Positions 1 through 9,481 of a stretch of 64,000 nt of DNA are shown in pieces; within the stretch, counting starts at the first letter, position 1, and each line of letters begins with the position of its first letter. The stretch is from Akkermansiaceae bacterium. Its GTDB lineage: Bacteria > Verrucomicrobiota > Verrucomicrobiia > Verrucomicrobiales > Akkermansiaceae. The stretch is from contig JANRFH010000003.1 of NCBI GenBank assembly GCA_030725745.1, forward strand, positions 109,852-173,851, given 5' to 3'. The position numbers were made by a program, and so were the translations under genes. The notes below the pieces were generated by a model. That model was given only the letters and a program-made list of their open reading frames with translations, was not told the DNA's origin and did no database searches.

Positions 1-1364
1 CGGAGTTGGTCAAGAGGAACAAGCCCCAACCCAAGATCGACCTCGCCGATCTCTCCCAGGAAAGCCCCGCCTCCGAAGATCCTTTCTCCACCTTCTCCCT
101 GAACATCTCGGACGCCTCCTTCCAGCTCGCCCGCGCCGCTCTCGCCAAAGGAGAACGCCCCGACCCAGACTCCATCAAGCCCGAGCAATTCTACAACGCC
201 GTCGATTACGGCGACCCCGCCCCGACCTCACTTGATCCGGTCGCCGCCGCCATCGACCAGACGGCGCACCCAGTCATCCCCGGCCGCAATCTCGTCCGCA
301 TCGCCCTCCGCACCGCCGCCACTGGCCGCTCCGAAGCACAACCGCTCCGCCTCACCCTGCTCGTCGATCAATCCGGCTCCATGGTTCGCGAAGACCGCCG
401 CGCCGCCATGGAAACCGCCCTCGAACAACTCGCCACCCTCCTCACGGAAAACGACGAGGTCACCGTCATCGGTTTCTCCCGCACCCCCCGCCTACTTGCC
501 GATTCATTGCCGGGAAGCCAGGCGGGGGAACTCCCCAACCTCATCAACCAAACCGCCAGCGAAGGCGGCACGAACCTCGACCAAGCCATCACCCTCGCCT
601 CAGAGCTAGCCCTCCGCCACAAGCTCGATGGCGCACAGAACCGCATCGTCCTCTTCACCGATGGCGCCGCAAATCTCGGCAACGCCGACCCCGAACGCCT
701 TTCCGAAAAAATCGAATCCCTGCGCCAGCAATCCATCGCCTTCGACATCGCCGGCATCGGCACCACCGACCTCAACGACAACCTCCTCTCCGAGCTAGCC
801 CGCCACGGCAACGGCCGCTACTACCTCGTCGGCGAAAACACCTCCTCCACCTTCGCCAAACAGCTCGCCGGAGCCTTCCGCCCCGCCGCCGAGAACGTCA
901 AAGTCCAGGTGAAGCTCAACCCCGACCGTGTCGGAAACTTCAAGCTCATCGGCTTCGAAAAAGACCGCCTCAAGACCGAGGATTTCCGCAACGATTCCGT
1001 CGATGCCGCAGAACTCGCCGCAGAAGAAGCCGGAGTCGCCATGTATCAGATCGAGACCCTCCCGGAAGGCTCCGGCGAGATCGGCGAGGTCAGCGTCCGC
1101 TTCCGCCAGACATCTACGGGAAGCATGGTAGAAAGAACCTGGACGATCCCCTACGACCCCGCCGCGCCCTCCCTCGACCAGGCGAACCCAAAAACCCAGC
1201 TAGCCACCCTAGCCCTCCTCGTCGCCCAAAAACTCCAAGGCGGCCCCTTAGCCGACGCCATCAACCTAAAAGACCACGCCCCCACCATCGCCACCCTGAA
1301 AAAGCTCTACGCCTCCGACCCCAAAACCCAAGAACTCCTCTCCCTAGTCGAAGCCCTCAAATAA
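1..1364 (+). CDS. YfbK-like von Willebrand factor A domain protein (5' end outside window)
   Basis: The reading frame is open to the left edge, so the N-terminus, probably with a signal or lipoprotein leader, is missing; the first possible start inside the window is a TTG at 6, which I do not believe is the true start. The visible part begins with the conserved block that precedes the VWA domain in YfbK-type proteins (DPFSTFSLNISDASF, NAVDYGDPAP). The VWA domain has an intact MIDAS: DQSGS near residue 121 of the visible part, a Thr in EGGTNLD, and the Asp in FTDG. The tail matches the DUF3520/YfbK_C type. Such proteins are envelope-associated metal-dependent adhesion or assembly scaffolds of unclear role. 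It sits 136 bases before the 2240-residue membrane protein in the same direction, which suggests a joint function. Confidence 0.85.
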   Translation, partial: ELVKRNKPQPKIDLADLSQESPASEDPFSTFSLNISDASFQLARAALAKGERPDPDSIKPEQFYNAVDYGDPAPTSLDPVAAAIDQTAHPVIPGRNLVRIALRTAATGRSEAQPLRLTLLVDQSGSMVREDRRAAMETALEQLATLLTENDEVTVIGFSRTPRLLADSLPGSQAGELPNLINQTASEGGTNLDQAITLASELALRHKLDGAQNRIVLFTDGAANLGNADPERLSEKIESLRQQSIAFDIAGIGTTDLNDNLLSELARHGNGRYYLVGENTSSTFAKQLAGAFRPAAENVKVQVKLNPDRVGNFKLIGFEKDRLKTEDFRNDSVDAAELAAEEAGVAMYQIETLPEGSGEIGEVSVRFRQTSTGSMVERTWTIPYDPAAPSLDQANPKTQLATLALLVAQKLQGGPLADAINLKDHAPTIATLKKLYASDPKTQELLSLVEALK

Positions 1365-1413
1365 TTTACGCCCTCTTTACCCTAAAAACCGCCGAATCCC
1401 GCATCCTGCGTAA

Positions 1414-1438
1414 GGAGCGCCGCCTTCAGGCGGCGAGT
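1414..1438 (+). repeat. Dispersed 25-base palindromic repeat, copy 1 (variant)
   Basis: This copy begins GGAGCGCCGCC and ends GGCGGCGAGT. It is a slightly diverged version of the unit found exactly or nearly so at 1448-1472, 2467-2491 and 10126-10150. The arms GCCGCC and GGCGGC can form a short hairpin. It faces copy 2 as an inverted pair in the gap between the VWA gene and the giant gene. Confidence 0.75.
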
Positions 1439-1447
1439 AACCTCCCA

Positions 1448-1472
1448 GCTCGCCGCCTAAAGGCAGCGCTCC
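1448..1472 (-). repeat. Dispersed 25-base palindromic repeat, copy 2
   Basis: On the minus strand this reads GGAGCGCTGCC-TTTA-GGCGGCGAGC. It is in inverted orientation to copy 1, nine bases away, so the transcript could fold into one long hairpin upstream of the start codon at 1501. It differs from the copy at 2467-2491 only in the last base. Confidence 0.8.
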
Positions 1473-1500
1473 GCCGCACCACTTTCCACTGCTCACTTTT

Positions 1501-4500
1501 ATGAAAACCTTCCTCCTCGCCCTCACCCTCCTCCTCCCCACCTTCGCCCAGGAAGATCGCATCGTCCTCATCCCGGAGAAAACCGAAAAGCCTGCGCCCC
1601 TTTTCTTTTCCGCCACCGCATCCGTCACCGCCACTGCCTCAACCACGAAAGTCAGCAGTGTCCAAGACATCATTTTCAAGATCCACCAAGGCATCCCGGA
1701 AACCCTCACGCTTCCTCTCACCGGCTCCGGCACCGTTGAGCAAGTCACCGGCGAAGGCCTCCTAGATTGGTCAGTCCGCGTCGCGGAAAACGGCTCACGT
1801 TTCCTCGATGTCCGCCCGGTCATTTCAGACAAAAAGAATCTGCCCAAGTCCCTCACCATCCAGCTAACAACATCAGGCGATCCCAACTCCCTCCTACTTC
1901 CCGCCCCAGGAAAAACCACAGGCTTTTCCCTCACCGTCCAGCTCGATCCCGCTTCCGGCACAGAGCTTCGCGTCACCAGAGCCCCCGGTTTCTTTCCTTT
2001 GGAATCCGGTGCCACCCGCAAATACACCACAACCACCGCCGCTTCCCTTGAGTTCGCCACCAGCCCCGCAGGCACCGCCTCAAACGGCCTCGAACTCCTC
2101 GATTCCTCCCTAACAGCCACACTCTCCGAAGACTCACGCAGCGCCACCTTCACCCTCGCCGCCACCGTCCGCGCCGACGCAGCCGGAGCCTCCGCCATGC
2201 TGCTTTCCGGAAACGCCGCCCTCTCCGGAAGCGTCTCCGGGGAAAACCACCACATCGCCCTAGATGACGGCTCCGCCTACGAACTCATCGCCGACACCGC
2301 AGGTGATTTCCCTGTCTCCATCGAATTCGTCGTCCCCATCACCCGCCGGGGCGATTGGTATCAGCTAGGCTTCAAACTCCCCGCCGGAGTCGTCGTCCCG
2401 CTCACCCTCACCGGCCTGCCGCAGGGCGTTTCCTTCGACAACGATCTCCCCGTCGTCCCCAGAAAAGGAGCGCTGCCTTTAGGCGGCGAGTCAACTTATC
2501 GCGGCTTCCTCCCCGCCTCCGGCCAAGCCACCCTAGCATGGAAAAACTCCACCACCGCCGAGACCGGCTCCCTTTTCTACACCAGCACCGCCACCACCGA
2601 GATCCGCATCGGCTCCGGCCTCACCCGCCAAGTCACCGCCCTCGACCTCCGCATCCTCCAAGGAAAACTCCCCTCCCTCAGCCTCGACCTCGCAGGCCCC
2701 GGCGAAATCCTCTCCGTCACCGGCCCCTCCGTCCTCGCATGGGCCGTCACCGGCGAAAACGACGACCGCAAGATCGAGGTCAAGCTCTCCCGCCCCATCG
2801 AAGGCTCCGAGCAAATCACCGTCGAAGCCCAAACCGCCCTCGGTGGCTTCCCGGTGAAAATGCAAGCCCTCCGCATCACCCCCCTCGGCTCCCTCCGCCA
2901 CAGCGGCCACCTCCGCGTCGCCAATGACGGAGCCGTCCGCATCGAGCTCGCCAACGCGAAAGGCCTCATCCAGCTCACCCCCGAACAATTCCCCGGTGCC
3001 AAAGACGACACCCTCCGCCAGGTCTTCGTCTACCGTTTCCCCTCCGCCGAATTCTCCTACCAGCTCCTCGCCGACCAGATTCTCCCGGAAGTCGGCCTAA
3101 CAGAAGTAACCGTTTACGAACTCGCCGAAACCGACCGCCGCATCATCTCCGACATCGAGCTAGACATCCGCGAAGCCCCCCTCCGCGAGTGGGAAATGCA
3201 AATCCCCGCCGACCACGCCGTCGCCTCCGTCACCGGAGCAGAAGTAGCCGATTACGCCGTCGCCTCCGAAGTCAAAAACGGCCTGCGCACCCTGAAAATC
3301 ATCTTCCGCCAACCAGTCATCAACCGCCAGCTCATTTCCCTCCGCCTCGAGAAAAACGAAGCCGCCAAAGCCGCCCCGTGGCTCCTCCAGCCGCTCGCCT
3401 TTCCCGATACAAAATCCCGCCGTGGCTACATCGGTGCCACCGCCACCGCAGGCTACCGCCTCACCCCCGGCAAGACCACCGGCCTCGCCGAAGTCCCCGT
3501 CACCTTCTTCCCGCGCAAGACCCCCGGCCTCCAACAATCCTTCCGCATCCGCGAAACCACCTGGACAGCCACCCTCAACATCGAAGCCCTCGGCCAATCC
3601 ATCCAAGCCGATGTTTTTCACCTCTACTCCCTCAAAGCCGGAGCCGCCTACGGCAGCGTCCTCATTAACTATTTCGTCGTCGGCGCACCCGCCAACGAGT
3701 GGAAAATCTCGGTGCCCGCCAGCATCGGAAACATCGACGTCACCGGCCAAAACGTAGGCCGCGATTGGCGCCGCGAAGGCGACACAGTCATCGTCCCGCT
3801 CTCCCGCCCCATCCTCGGCGCAGGAACACTCCTCCTCACCTTCGAGCAACCCATGCCCTCCTCCGGCGGTGAGCTATCACCCGGCGAAGTCCGCCCTCTC
3901 GGCGTCCAGGCAGAGCGCGGCTACATCCAGATCGTCTCCCCACTCCAGGTGAAATTTTCCGCCCCCTCCAGCGAAGGCCCACTCCTGAAAATCGACGCCA
4001 CCGAGCTCCCCGCCGAGTTCCGCCTACTCTCCTCCGCCCCAACCCTCGCCGCATGGCAATACACCGCCCGCGATTTCAAGATCGGCGCAAACGTCCAATG
4101 GTATGAGCAGGGCGAAACCGTCGACCAAGTCGTTGATTTCCTAAAACTCTCCTCCCAGATTTCCCGCGATGGCCAATGGGTCACCGACGCCCGCTTCTTC
4201 GTGAAATCCAAAGGCCGCGCCACTCTCCGCGCCCTACTCCCCGCAGGCACCTCCCTCTGGGAAGTCAGCGTCGATGGCACCCCCGTCAACGCCCGCGCCG
4301 ATGGAAAAGAAACCCTCATCCCGCTCCCCTCCACCACCGACCCCAATCAAGCCGTAGAAATCTCCCTCCGCTACGGAGCACGCTCCGAAAACCCGAAAAA
4401 ACCAACCCTCACCGCCCCCGCCCTAGACGCCCCACTTGTCATCGGCGAATGGACTGTCACCGGAGACGAAAACCGCACTCTCGTCCCACGCGGCGGCACC

Positions 4501-7500
4501 GCAGATCTCGTCCGCCCCTCCCTTGCGGAAACCGGTTGGCAATGGCTCGCCCGCCACCCGCTTGCCGTCGTCCTCTTGCTTTTTGTCGGCGCAGTCATGC
4601 TCTTCCGCAACAGCCTGCCCCGCTTCGTCCGCTACGCCACACCGGTCATCTTCGTCATCCTTGCAGTTCTCCTCGCTCTGAAATCCGCAAGCAGCACCCT
4701 CCAGACATCACCCACCCTCGAATACGCCGCCCCGGTCGTTTCCGCCGCCCAAGCCATCACCGTGGAAATCTCCAACCTCACCCCATGGCAAGCCCGCGCT
4801 GGCTGGGACGCCTGGCTCCTCCTCATCCTCGGAACTACCATAACCCTCGTAGGTTTCATGAAAAAACATTTCCTCCTCAAAGCCGCCGGCCTCGCCTTCG
4901 TCATCGCTTCCTTCCTCTCCATCCGTGGCGGCACCCCGCTCTTCTTTTTCGTCCTCGCGCTCATCGCCATCACCTCGATCCCGTGGCGGCGGATTGCATC
5001 CGCCCTGCCAAAATCTAGTAAAGCAGCAACAACAACTGCCATCCTCCTTTTCACCCTCCTCTCCATCGGCCAAACCAAAGCCCAGGATTTCAAACCCGCC
5101 GAATCCATCACCCAGACATGGATCATCAAGGAAAACCGCCTCCAGGCCACCATGGACATCACCCTCCGTGCGGAAAAAGGCGACCGTTTCCTCATCCTGA
5201 AATCACCCGCCACCCTCACCGATTTCCAAGGCGCACAGCTCACCACCAGCAAATCCACCGTCGACGGCAAGGACGCCTATTTCGTCATCGCAGAAGCCAC
5301 CGGACTCCTCACCGCCACCGCCACTTACGAGCAGCGCCTCTCCGCCACAGACCCATGGCAGATCCCCACCGGCTCCGCCGCCATGCGCCAAATCACCCTC
5401 ACCTACGACAAGCCCGGCTACGAATTCCTCTCAGAATCAGCCGCGAAAATCACCCCCACCAAAGCCAACGCCACCCAATCCGCCGCAACCCTCATCCTCG
5501 GCCCCGCCGCCAATCCCACCATCACCGCCAGCCCCGCCCAACGCGACATCTCCTCGGAGGAAACGAAATTCTTCGCCGAAGTCTCGAACCTCTTCCTCCC
5601 CAGCCCCGGCGTCGTCAATGCCCGCCACCACATCATCATCCGCCCCTCACAAGGCCGCGTCTCCGAGCTTCTCCTGAAAATCCCCACCGGCTTCACCGTA
5701 TCCGAAGTCGCCAACGGCCCCATCGGCACCTGGCGTTTCGACCCCGAAAAACAACAGCTCCGCATCCCCGTCGAGCCAGCACAGTCCGCCCCCTTCGCGT
5801 TCACCGTCACCACCCAGCAAGGCACCGAAACCCTGCCCATCGATCTCACCCTCGCCCCCATCCGCGTCGAAGCCACCGCCGGTGAGGTCGGTTTCCTCGC
5901 CCTGGCTTTCGGCAACGAAGCCCAGCCGGAAAACATCACCCCCACCAATCTCTCGCGCATCAATCCCGAGGATTTCAACCAGAACCTCCTACCGAAAAAC
6001 ACCCTCCTCCAGCACGCCTTCCGCTACGGAAAAGAGGATGCATCGCTCAAAGTCAAAGTCACCGAAGTCGCCCCGGAGCTACGCGCCGAGTCATGGCAGC
6101 TCGTCTCCCTCGGCGATGACCGCCTCGTCATCTCCACCGATCTCTCGGTAAACATCACCCGCTCCGGCGTCTTCAAGCTCGCCTTGGAAATTCCCGCCGG
6201 CCTTGAAATCGAAGCCGCCACTGGCGACAGCCTCTCCCACTGGACGGAATCCACCGTGGACAAAAAACGCATCATCACCCTCCACCTCGCCGGTAAAACC
6301 ATCGGCAAGCGCGATTTCAATCTCACCCTCACCGGCCGCCCTCCCGGTGCTACGGAAAACTGGCAAGTCCCCCGCATCATCCTCCAAGACGCCTCCCGCG
6401 AGACCGGCCTCCTCACCATCGTCCCGGATCGCGGCCTCCAGGTGCGCGCCGTGAACCGCAAAAACGTCTCCCAGATCGACCCACGCGAGCTCACCGATAC
6501 CCAACGCGAATCCACCCGAGCCGCCGCCCGCCCCGGAGCACTCGCCTACCGCCTTCTCCAATCCGATTGGGCGCTGAACCTCGCCATCTCCAAGCTCGAC
6601 CCATGGGTCACCGCAAAAGTCTTCCACGAAACCACCCTTCGTGAAGGTCAGACCCTCACCCGCGCCGCCATCACCTACCGCATCGAAAACGCCGCCCTCA
6701 AAGCCCTTCGCATCCGCATCCCCGGCCTCGATGAAACCGCCGCCTCCACCGTGCGAGCTACGGGAGACGCAGTAGCCGACCTAATCCCCATCGAGGACGA
6801 AGAAGGCCTCTACGAAATCCGTTTCCAACGCGGCATCGCCGGAGAAACCAAAGTCGAGATCGAGTTCCAACAAGCCACCAAAGACACCGGCACCGAAACC
6901 ATCCAGCCCATCACCCTTGAGGAAGTACGCCAGCTCCAGTATTTCGCCGCCGTCCGCGCCGGAGGACGCCTCGCCCTCTCCACCGCAGACCTCCCCCGCG
7001 GCTGGCAGCGCGCCGATTGGGCAGTCGCCCAAGCAGCCATCGGCCAGCCCGCTGGCACCACCGCACCCCTCCTTCTCTTCCGCGTCGCCGATGCCGAAGC
7101 CCCCCTCACCGTCGCCATCAAACGCCATGAACTCCAGGATCTCGAAAAACTCCGCGTCTCCCAGGGCACCCTCACCACCCTCATTTCCCCCGATGGCGAC
7201 TCCCTCACCGCCGTCGATCTCCAGATGCAGGTCACCGCAAAAACCACCCTCCGCCTGAAACTCCCCGCAGAGTCAAAACTCTTCAACGTCCTCGTGAACG
7301 AAGAAGGCGCCACCCTCGTCCGCGAGAAAGGCGAATGGCTCTTCTACGTCTTCCCCTCCCCGGAACCCGGCAAGCCCGCCAACGTCCGCTTCGTCTATTC
7401 CGAGAAAAGCGAAGACACCACCCTCCAAGGGCCCGTCCTCAACGTCCCCATGGAAAACCTCACCTGGCGCGTCCTCATCCCAGAGGGCTTCCAGCTCGCC

Positions 7501-8223
7501 TCCCACGAAGGCGATTTCGATCTCAGCGAACAATCGAGCTACGGCTCCTTCAACCTCGAAGACTACAAATCCCTCGCCCAATCCAAAAAGCAAACCGACG
7601 CCGCCAGCGCCATGGCCCTCCTCGATCAAGCAAACAGCTGGCTAGCCCAAGGCGATCAGGAAAAAGCCTCCCAACTCCTCAGCAACGCCTACAACAGCAA
7701 CCAGCTCGACGCCGCCTCCGGCGAAGACGCCCGCGTCCAGCTCCGCGAACTCAAAACCCAACAAGCCGTCCTCGGCCTCAACACCCGCCGCCAGAAACTC
7801 GCCATCGACAACAAAGTCGCCGGCCAGGACGAAAACGCCCAGCTCGAGCAAGCCGCCAATGCGAACCCCATCCTCAAAGGCGATTCCAACTACGACCCCG
7901 CCCAGTTCGACCGCTTCCTCGAAGGCAACTCCGCCGATGAAATCTCCGCCCTCAAGGAAATCGCCAACCGCATCGTCACCCAGCAGCTAGCCGCCGAGCC
8001 AGCCCCCCTCGCCCTAGACATTACCCTCCCCGAGCGCGGCCAAGTCCTCACCTTCAAACGAAGCGTCCAGGTCGAGAGCCAATCCGAAGCCCCCATGCAG
8101 ATCTCCCTCGATCTCAAGAAGACCCGCAAGACCACTTCCTGGCTCGCCATCCCCCTCTGCCTCCTCATCGGAGCCATGGGAGCCACGCGAAGACGTGCGA
8201 CAAATTCTGTATTGCCAAATTGA
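1501..8223 (+). CDS. Giant exported/membrane protein with repeated beta modules
   Basis: This 2240-residue protein is not assignable to a named function. It starts with a signal peptide (MKTFLLALTLLLPTFAQE). About 1000 residues of repeated beta-sandwich-like modules follow, with the recurring pattern VTG-x-L-x-W-x-V (for example near residues 83 and 410). A cluster of four to five membrane segments occupies about residues 1015-1165. A second signal-peptide-like stretch (ILLFTLLSIGQTKAQ) lies near residue 1180, followed by another 1000 residues of similar beta modules, a Gln/Ala-rich helical region near 2040-2150, and a final membrane segment with an Arg-rich end near 2215-2235. The layout suggests two related exported proteins fused. 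It follows a VWA gene. No Shine-Dalgarno is visible before the ATG. Codon use is extremely C-rich. Confidence 0.8.
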   Translation: MKTFLLALTLLLPTFAQEDRIVLIPEKTEKPAPLFFSATASVTATASTTKVSSVQDIIFKIHQGIPETLTLPLTGSGTVEQVTGEGLLDWSVRVAENGSRFLDVRPVISDKKNLPKSLTIQLTTSGDPNSLLLPAPGKTTGFSLTVQLDPASGTELRVTRAPGFFPLESGATRKYTTTTAASLEFATSPAGTASNGLELLDSSLTATLSEDSRSATFTLAATVRADAAGASAMLLSGNAALSGSVSGENHHIALDDGSAYELIADTAGDFPVSIEFVVPITRRGDWYQLGFKLPAGVVVPLTLTGLPQGVSFDNDLPVVPRKGALPLGGESTYRGFLPASGQATLAWKNSTTAETGSLFYTSTATTEIRIGSGLTRQVTALDLRILQGKLPSLSLDLAGPGEILSVTGPSVLAWAVTGENDDRKIEVKLSRPIEGSEQITVEAQTALGGFPVKMQALRITPLGSLRHSGHLRVANDGAVRIELANAKGLIQLTPEQFPGAKDDTLRQVFVYRFPSAEFSYQLLADQILPEVGLTEVTVYELAETDRRIISDIELDIREAPLREWEMQIPADHAVASVTGAEVADYAVASEVKNGLRTLKIIFRQPVINRQLISLRLEKNEAAKAAPWLLQPLAFPDTKSRRGYIGATATAGYRLTPGKTTGLAEVPVTFFPRKTPGLQQSFRIRETTWTATLNIEALGQSIQADVFHLYSLKAGAAYGSVLINYFVVGAPANEWKISVPASIGNIDVTGQNVGRDWRREGDTVIVPLSRPILGAGTLLLTFEQPMPSSGGELSPGEVRPLGVQAERGYIQIVSPLQVKFSAPSSEGPLLKIDATELPAEFRLLSSAPTLAAWQYTARDFKIGANVQWYEQGETVDQVVDFLKLSSQISRDGQWVTDARFFVKSKGRATLRALLPAGTSLWEVSVDGTPVNARADGKETLIPLPSTTDPNQAVEISLRYGARSENPKKPTLTAPALDAPLVIGEWTVTGDENRTLVPRGGTADLVRPSLAETGWQWLARHPLAVVLLLFVGAVMLFRNSLPRFVRYATPVIFVILAVLLALKSASSTLQTSPTLEYAAPVVSAAQAITVEISNLTPWQARAGWDAWLLLILGTTITLVGFMKKHFLLKAAGLAFVIASFLSIRGGTPLFFFVLALIAITSIPWRRIASALPKSSKAATTTAILLFTLLSIGQTKAQDFKPAESITQTWIIKENRLQATMDITLRAEKGDRFLILKSPATLTDFQGAQLTTSKSTVDGKDAYFVIAEATGLLTATATYEQRLSATDPWQIPTGSAAMRQITLTYDKPGYEFLSESAAKITPTKANATQSAATLILGPAANPTITASPAQRDISSEETKFFAEVSNLFLPSPGVVNARHHIIIRPSQGRVSELLLKIPTGFTVSEVANGPIGTWRFDPEKQQLRIPVEPAQSAPFAFTVTTQQGTETLPIDLTLAPIRVEATAGEVGFLALAFGNEAQPENITPTNLSRINPEDFNQNLLPKNTLLQHAFRYGKEDASLKVKVTEVAPELRAESWQLVSLGDDRLVISTDLSVNITRSGVFKLALEIPAGLEIEAATGDSLSHWTESTVDKKRIITLHLAGKTIGKRDFNLTLTGRPPGATENWQVPRIILQDASRETGLLTIVPDRGLQVRAVNRKNVSQIDPRELTDTQRESTRAAARPGALAYRLLQSDWALNLAISKLDPWVTAKVFHETTLREGQTLTRAAITYRIENAALKALRIRIPGLDETAASTVRATGDAVADLIPIEDEEGLYEIRFQRGIAGETKVEIEFQQATKDTGTETIQPITLEEVRQLQYFAAVRAGGRLALSTADLPRGWQRADWAVAQAAIGQPAGTTAPLLLFRVADAEAPLTVAIKRHELQDLEKLRVSQGTLTTLISPDGDSLTAVDLQMQVTAKTTLRLKLPAESKLFNVLVNEEGATLVREKGEWLFYVFPSPEPGKPANVRFVYSEKSEDTTLQGPVLNVPMENLTWRVLIPEGFQLASHEGDFDLSEQSSYGSFNLEDYKSLAQSKKQTDAASAMALLDQANSWLAQGDQEKASQLLSNAYNSNQLDAASGEDARVQLRELKTQQAVLGLNTRRQKLAIDNKVAGQDENAQLEQAANANPILKGDSNYDPAQFDRFLEGNSADEISALKEIANRIVTQQLAAEPAPLALDITLPERGQVLTFKRSVQVESQSEAPMQISLDLKKTRKTTSWLAIPLCLLIGAMGATRRRATNSVLPN
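2467..2491 (+). repeat. Dispersed 25-base palindromic repeat, copy 3, inside a coding sequence
   Basis: GGAGCGCTGCC-TTTA-GGCGGCGAGT lies in frame in the giant gene, where it encodes part of the peptide KGALPLGGEST. This is the same unit as the intergenic copies, so a mobile or amplifying palindrome appears to have entered the coding sequence without breaking it. Confidence 0.8.
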
Positions 8224-8258
8224 CGGCACCCTCTTCCCCACTCACCATTTAAGACACC

Positions 8259-8990
8259 ATGAACCCATCCAACGCGTCTGGCCGCACCCTTGTCTTGGTG
8301 TCCCTCATCCTTTCCGTTGGCATCGCCACGTGCGGTTACTTCGCTAGCCGCACCCTGTACAATGCAAAAGTAGCGGTGAATACCGCCCAGGCAAAAGGAC
8401 TCGCCGAACGCATCGTAACCGCCGACCAAGCGAACTGGACGGTCGGCTTCAGCGTCGCTGGTAAATCCAAAAGCGAAATTCCCGAGCTCTACCGGCAGGC
8501 CGAATCCCAACAGAAACAAATCCTCGAGATCCTCGAGAAAGCGGGCTTCACCGATTCCGAAATCCGCGCCGAAATCCTAGGCTACAGCATGCAAGAATAC
8601 CGTGACGAAAACCAGAACCTCGTGGACGAGACCCATCGCCTCGGAGGCTCGATCACAGTCTCCACTTCCCGGGTCGAACTCGTTGATCCGGCTCGAGCCG
8701 AGGTCAATAAGCTCTTGGCGCAAGGCATGGACATCAGCGACTACGCACCCAAATACAACTTCACCGGAATCAACGAGATCAAACCGGCGATGCTCAAGGA
8801 GGCAGCCCAGAACGCGAGGATCGCGGCATCGGAGTTCGCCAGCAACGCCGGCACCAAGGTCGGCAAGATACGCAGCGCCTATCAGGGTGGCTTCACCGTA
8901 GAGGACGCGTCGTCCTACAAAGGAGGCTCCAGCAGCATCACCAAGGAGGTTCGAGTGGTCACTACGATCGACTTCTACCTCACCGATTGA
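8259..8990 (+). CDS. SIMPL-domain (DUF541) periplasmic protein
   Basis: The 243-residue protein has one N-terminal membrane anchor (about residues 10-30, VLVSLILSVGIATCGYF) followed by a SIMPL domain. Typical family features are GLAERIVTADQANWTV, the helix with E-x3-L-x2-AGF-T, and the closing VTTIDFYL strand. SIMPL proteins form large periplasmic or membrane-tethered oligomers; E. coli YggE relatives are linked to stress tolerance, but no reaction is established. It is only 35 bases after the giant membrane protein gene and could share its transcript. The ATG at 8259 gives a complete domain and no better start is seen. The assignment to the family is firm; the role here is unknown. Confidence 0.88.
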   Translation: MNPSNASGRTLVLVSLILSVGIATCGYFASRTLYNAKVAVNTAQAKGLAERIVTADQANWTVGFSVAGKSKSEIPELYRQAESQQKQILEILEKAGFTDSEIRAEILGYSMQEYRDENQNLVDETHRLGGSITVSTSRVELVDPARAEVNKLLAQGMDISDYAPKYNFTGINEIKPAMLKEAAQNARIAASEFASNAGTKVGKIRSAYQGGFTVEDASSYKGGSSSITKEVRVVTTIDFYLTD

Positions 8991-9179
8991 AGCGTCCATA
9001 CAGATCTCCTTCACCGCGATGCGGAAATAAAGAAGAGCCACGTCTGCGACCGGCTTTTATTGTGCTCCCGTTAGGAGACATCCTTGTCTTCGATAATGCG
9101 GCCTAAAACACTGCATACCGTTTGTGAAATCCGTCACCGAAGACTCCAAGATCAACGTCCAACAGCCGCACAAGCCACA

Positions 9180-9208
9180 TTGACAGCAATGCTAGCATTG
9201 CTTAATAT
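9180..9208 (+). promoter_or_regulatory. Promoter and operator of the first toxin-antitoxin pair
   Basis: A near-consensus sigma-70 promoter is visible: TTGACA at 9180-9185 and TAATAT at 9203-9208 with a 17-base spacer. The spacer plus the last -35 base is an 18-base perfect palindrome, AGCAATGCTAGCATTGCT at 9185-9202, exactly where a ribbon-helix-helix antitoxin would block RNA polymerase. The expected transcription start falls at about 9215, the A of the start codon, so the mRNA should be leaderless or nearly so. Confidence 0.85.
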
Positions 9209-9214
9209 CCCACC

Positions 9215-9481
9215 ATGAGCACCACCCTCACGATTCGCAATCTGGATGAAGGCGTGAAACAAAAACTCCGTCTCCGCGCCGCCAGCCATCAGCGCTCGAT
9301 GGAAGCCGAGGCACGGGAAATCCTCGCCTCCAGCCTTGCCGAGCCTGTCACGGATTCCGAACGGGAACTTGCGAAGATCGAGCAACGCAAGCGCATCGAA
9401 TCCGTCATCGGGATCTGGAAAGACCAGATGGGCGGAAAAACCACCGACGAAATCATGCACGAACTCAGAGGCGATGACTGA
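9215..9481 (+). CDS. FitA/VapB-like ribbon-helix-helix antitoxin
   Basis: The 88-residue protein begins with the FitA-type ribbon-helix-helix block (TTLTIRNLDEGVKQKLRLRAA, SMEAEAREIL), with basic and Thr residues in the strand that reads DNA and a Met/Glu-rich second helix. The C-terminal tail should wrap and neutralise the toxin. Its stop overlaps the toxin start by eight bases (9474-9481), a normal coupling in this class. A palindromic operator lies directly upstream and is shared in design with the second module near 24.6 kb. The start ATG is immediately downstream of the -10 box, which supports leaderless translation. Confidence 0.92.
   Translation: MSTTLTIRNLDEGVKQKLRLRAASHQRSMEAEAREILASSLAEPVTDSERELAKIEQRKRIESVIGIWKDQMGGKTTDEIMHELRGDD

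Noticed and set aside
1377-8023. Many long antisense and out-of-frame reading frames under the VWA and giant genes
   Set aside because: The coding strand is extremely C-rich, which removes stop codons in other frames. The predicted products are low-complexity Arg/Pro/Ser-rich or Glu/Gly-rich strings without domains.
9029-9062. Possible terminator after the SIMPL gene
   Set aside because: Only a three-base GC core pairs (GCC/GGC), with a short T-run; too weak.
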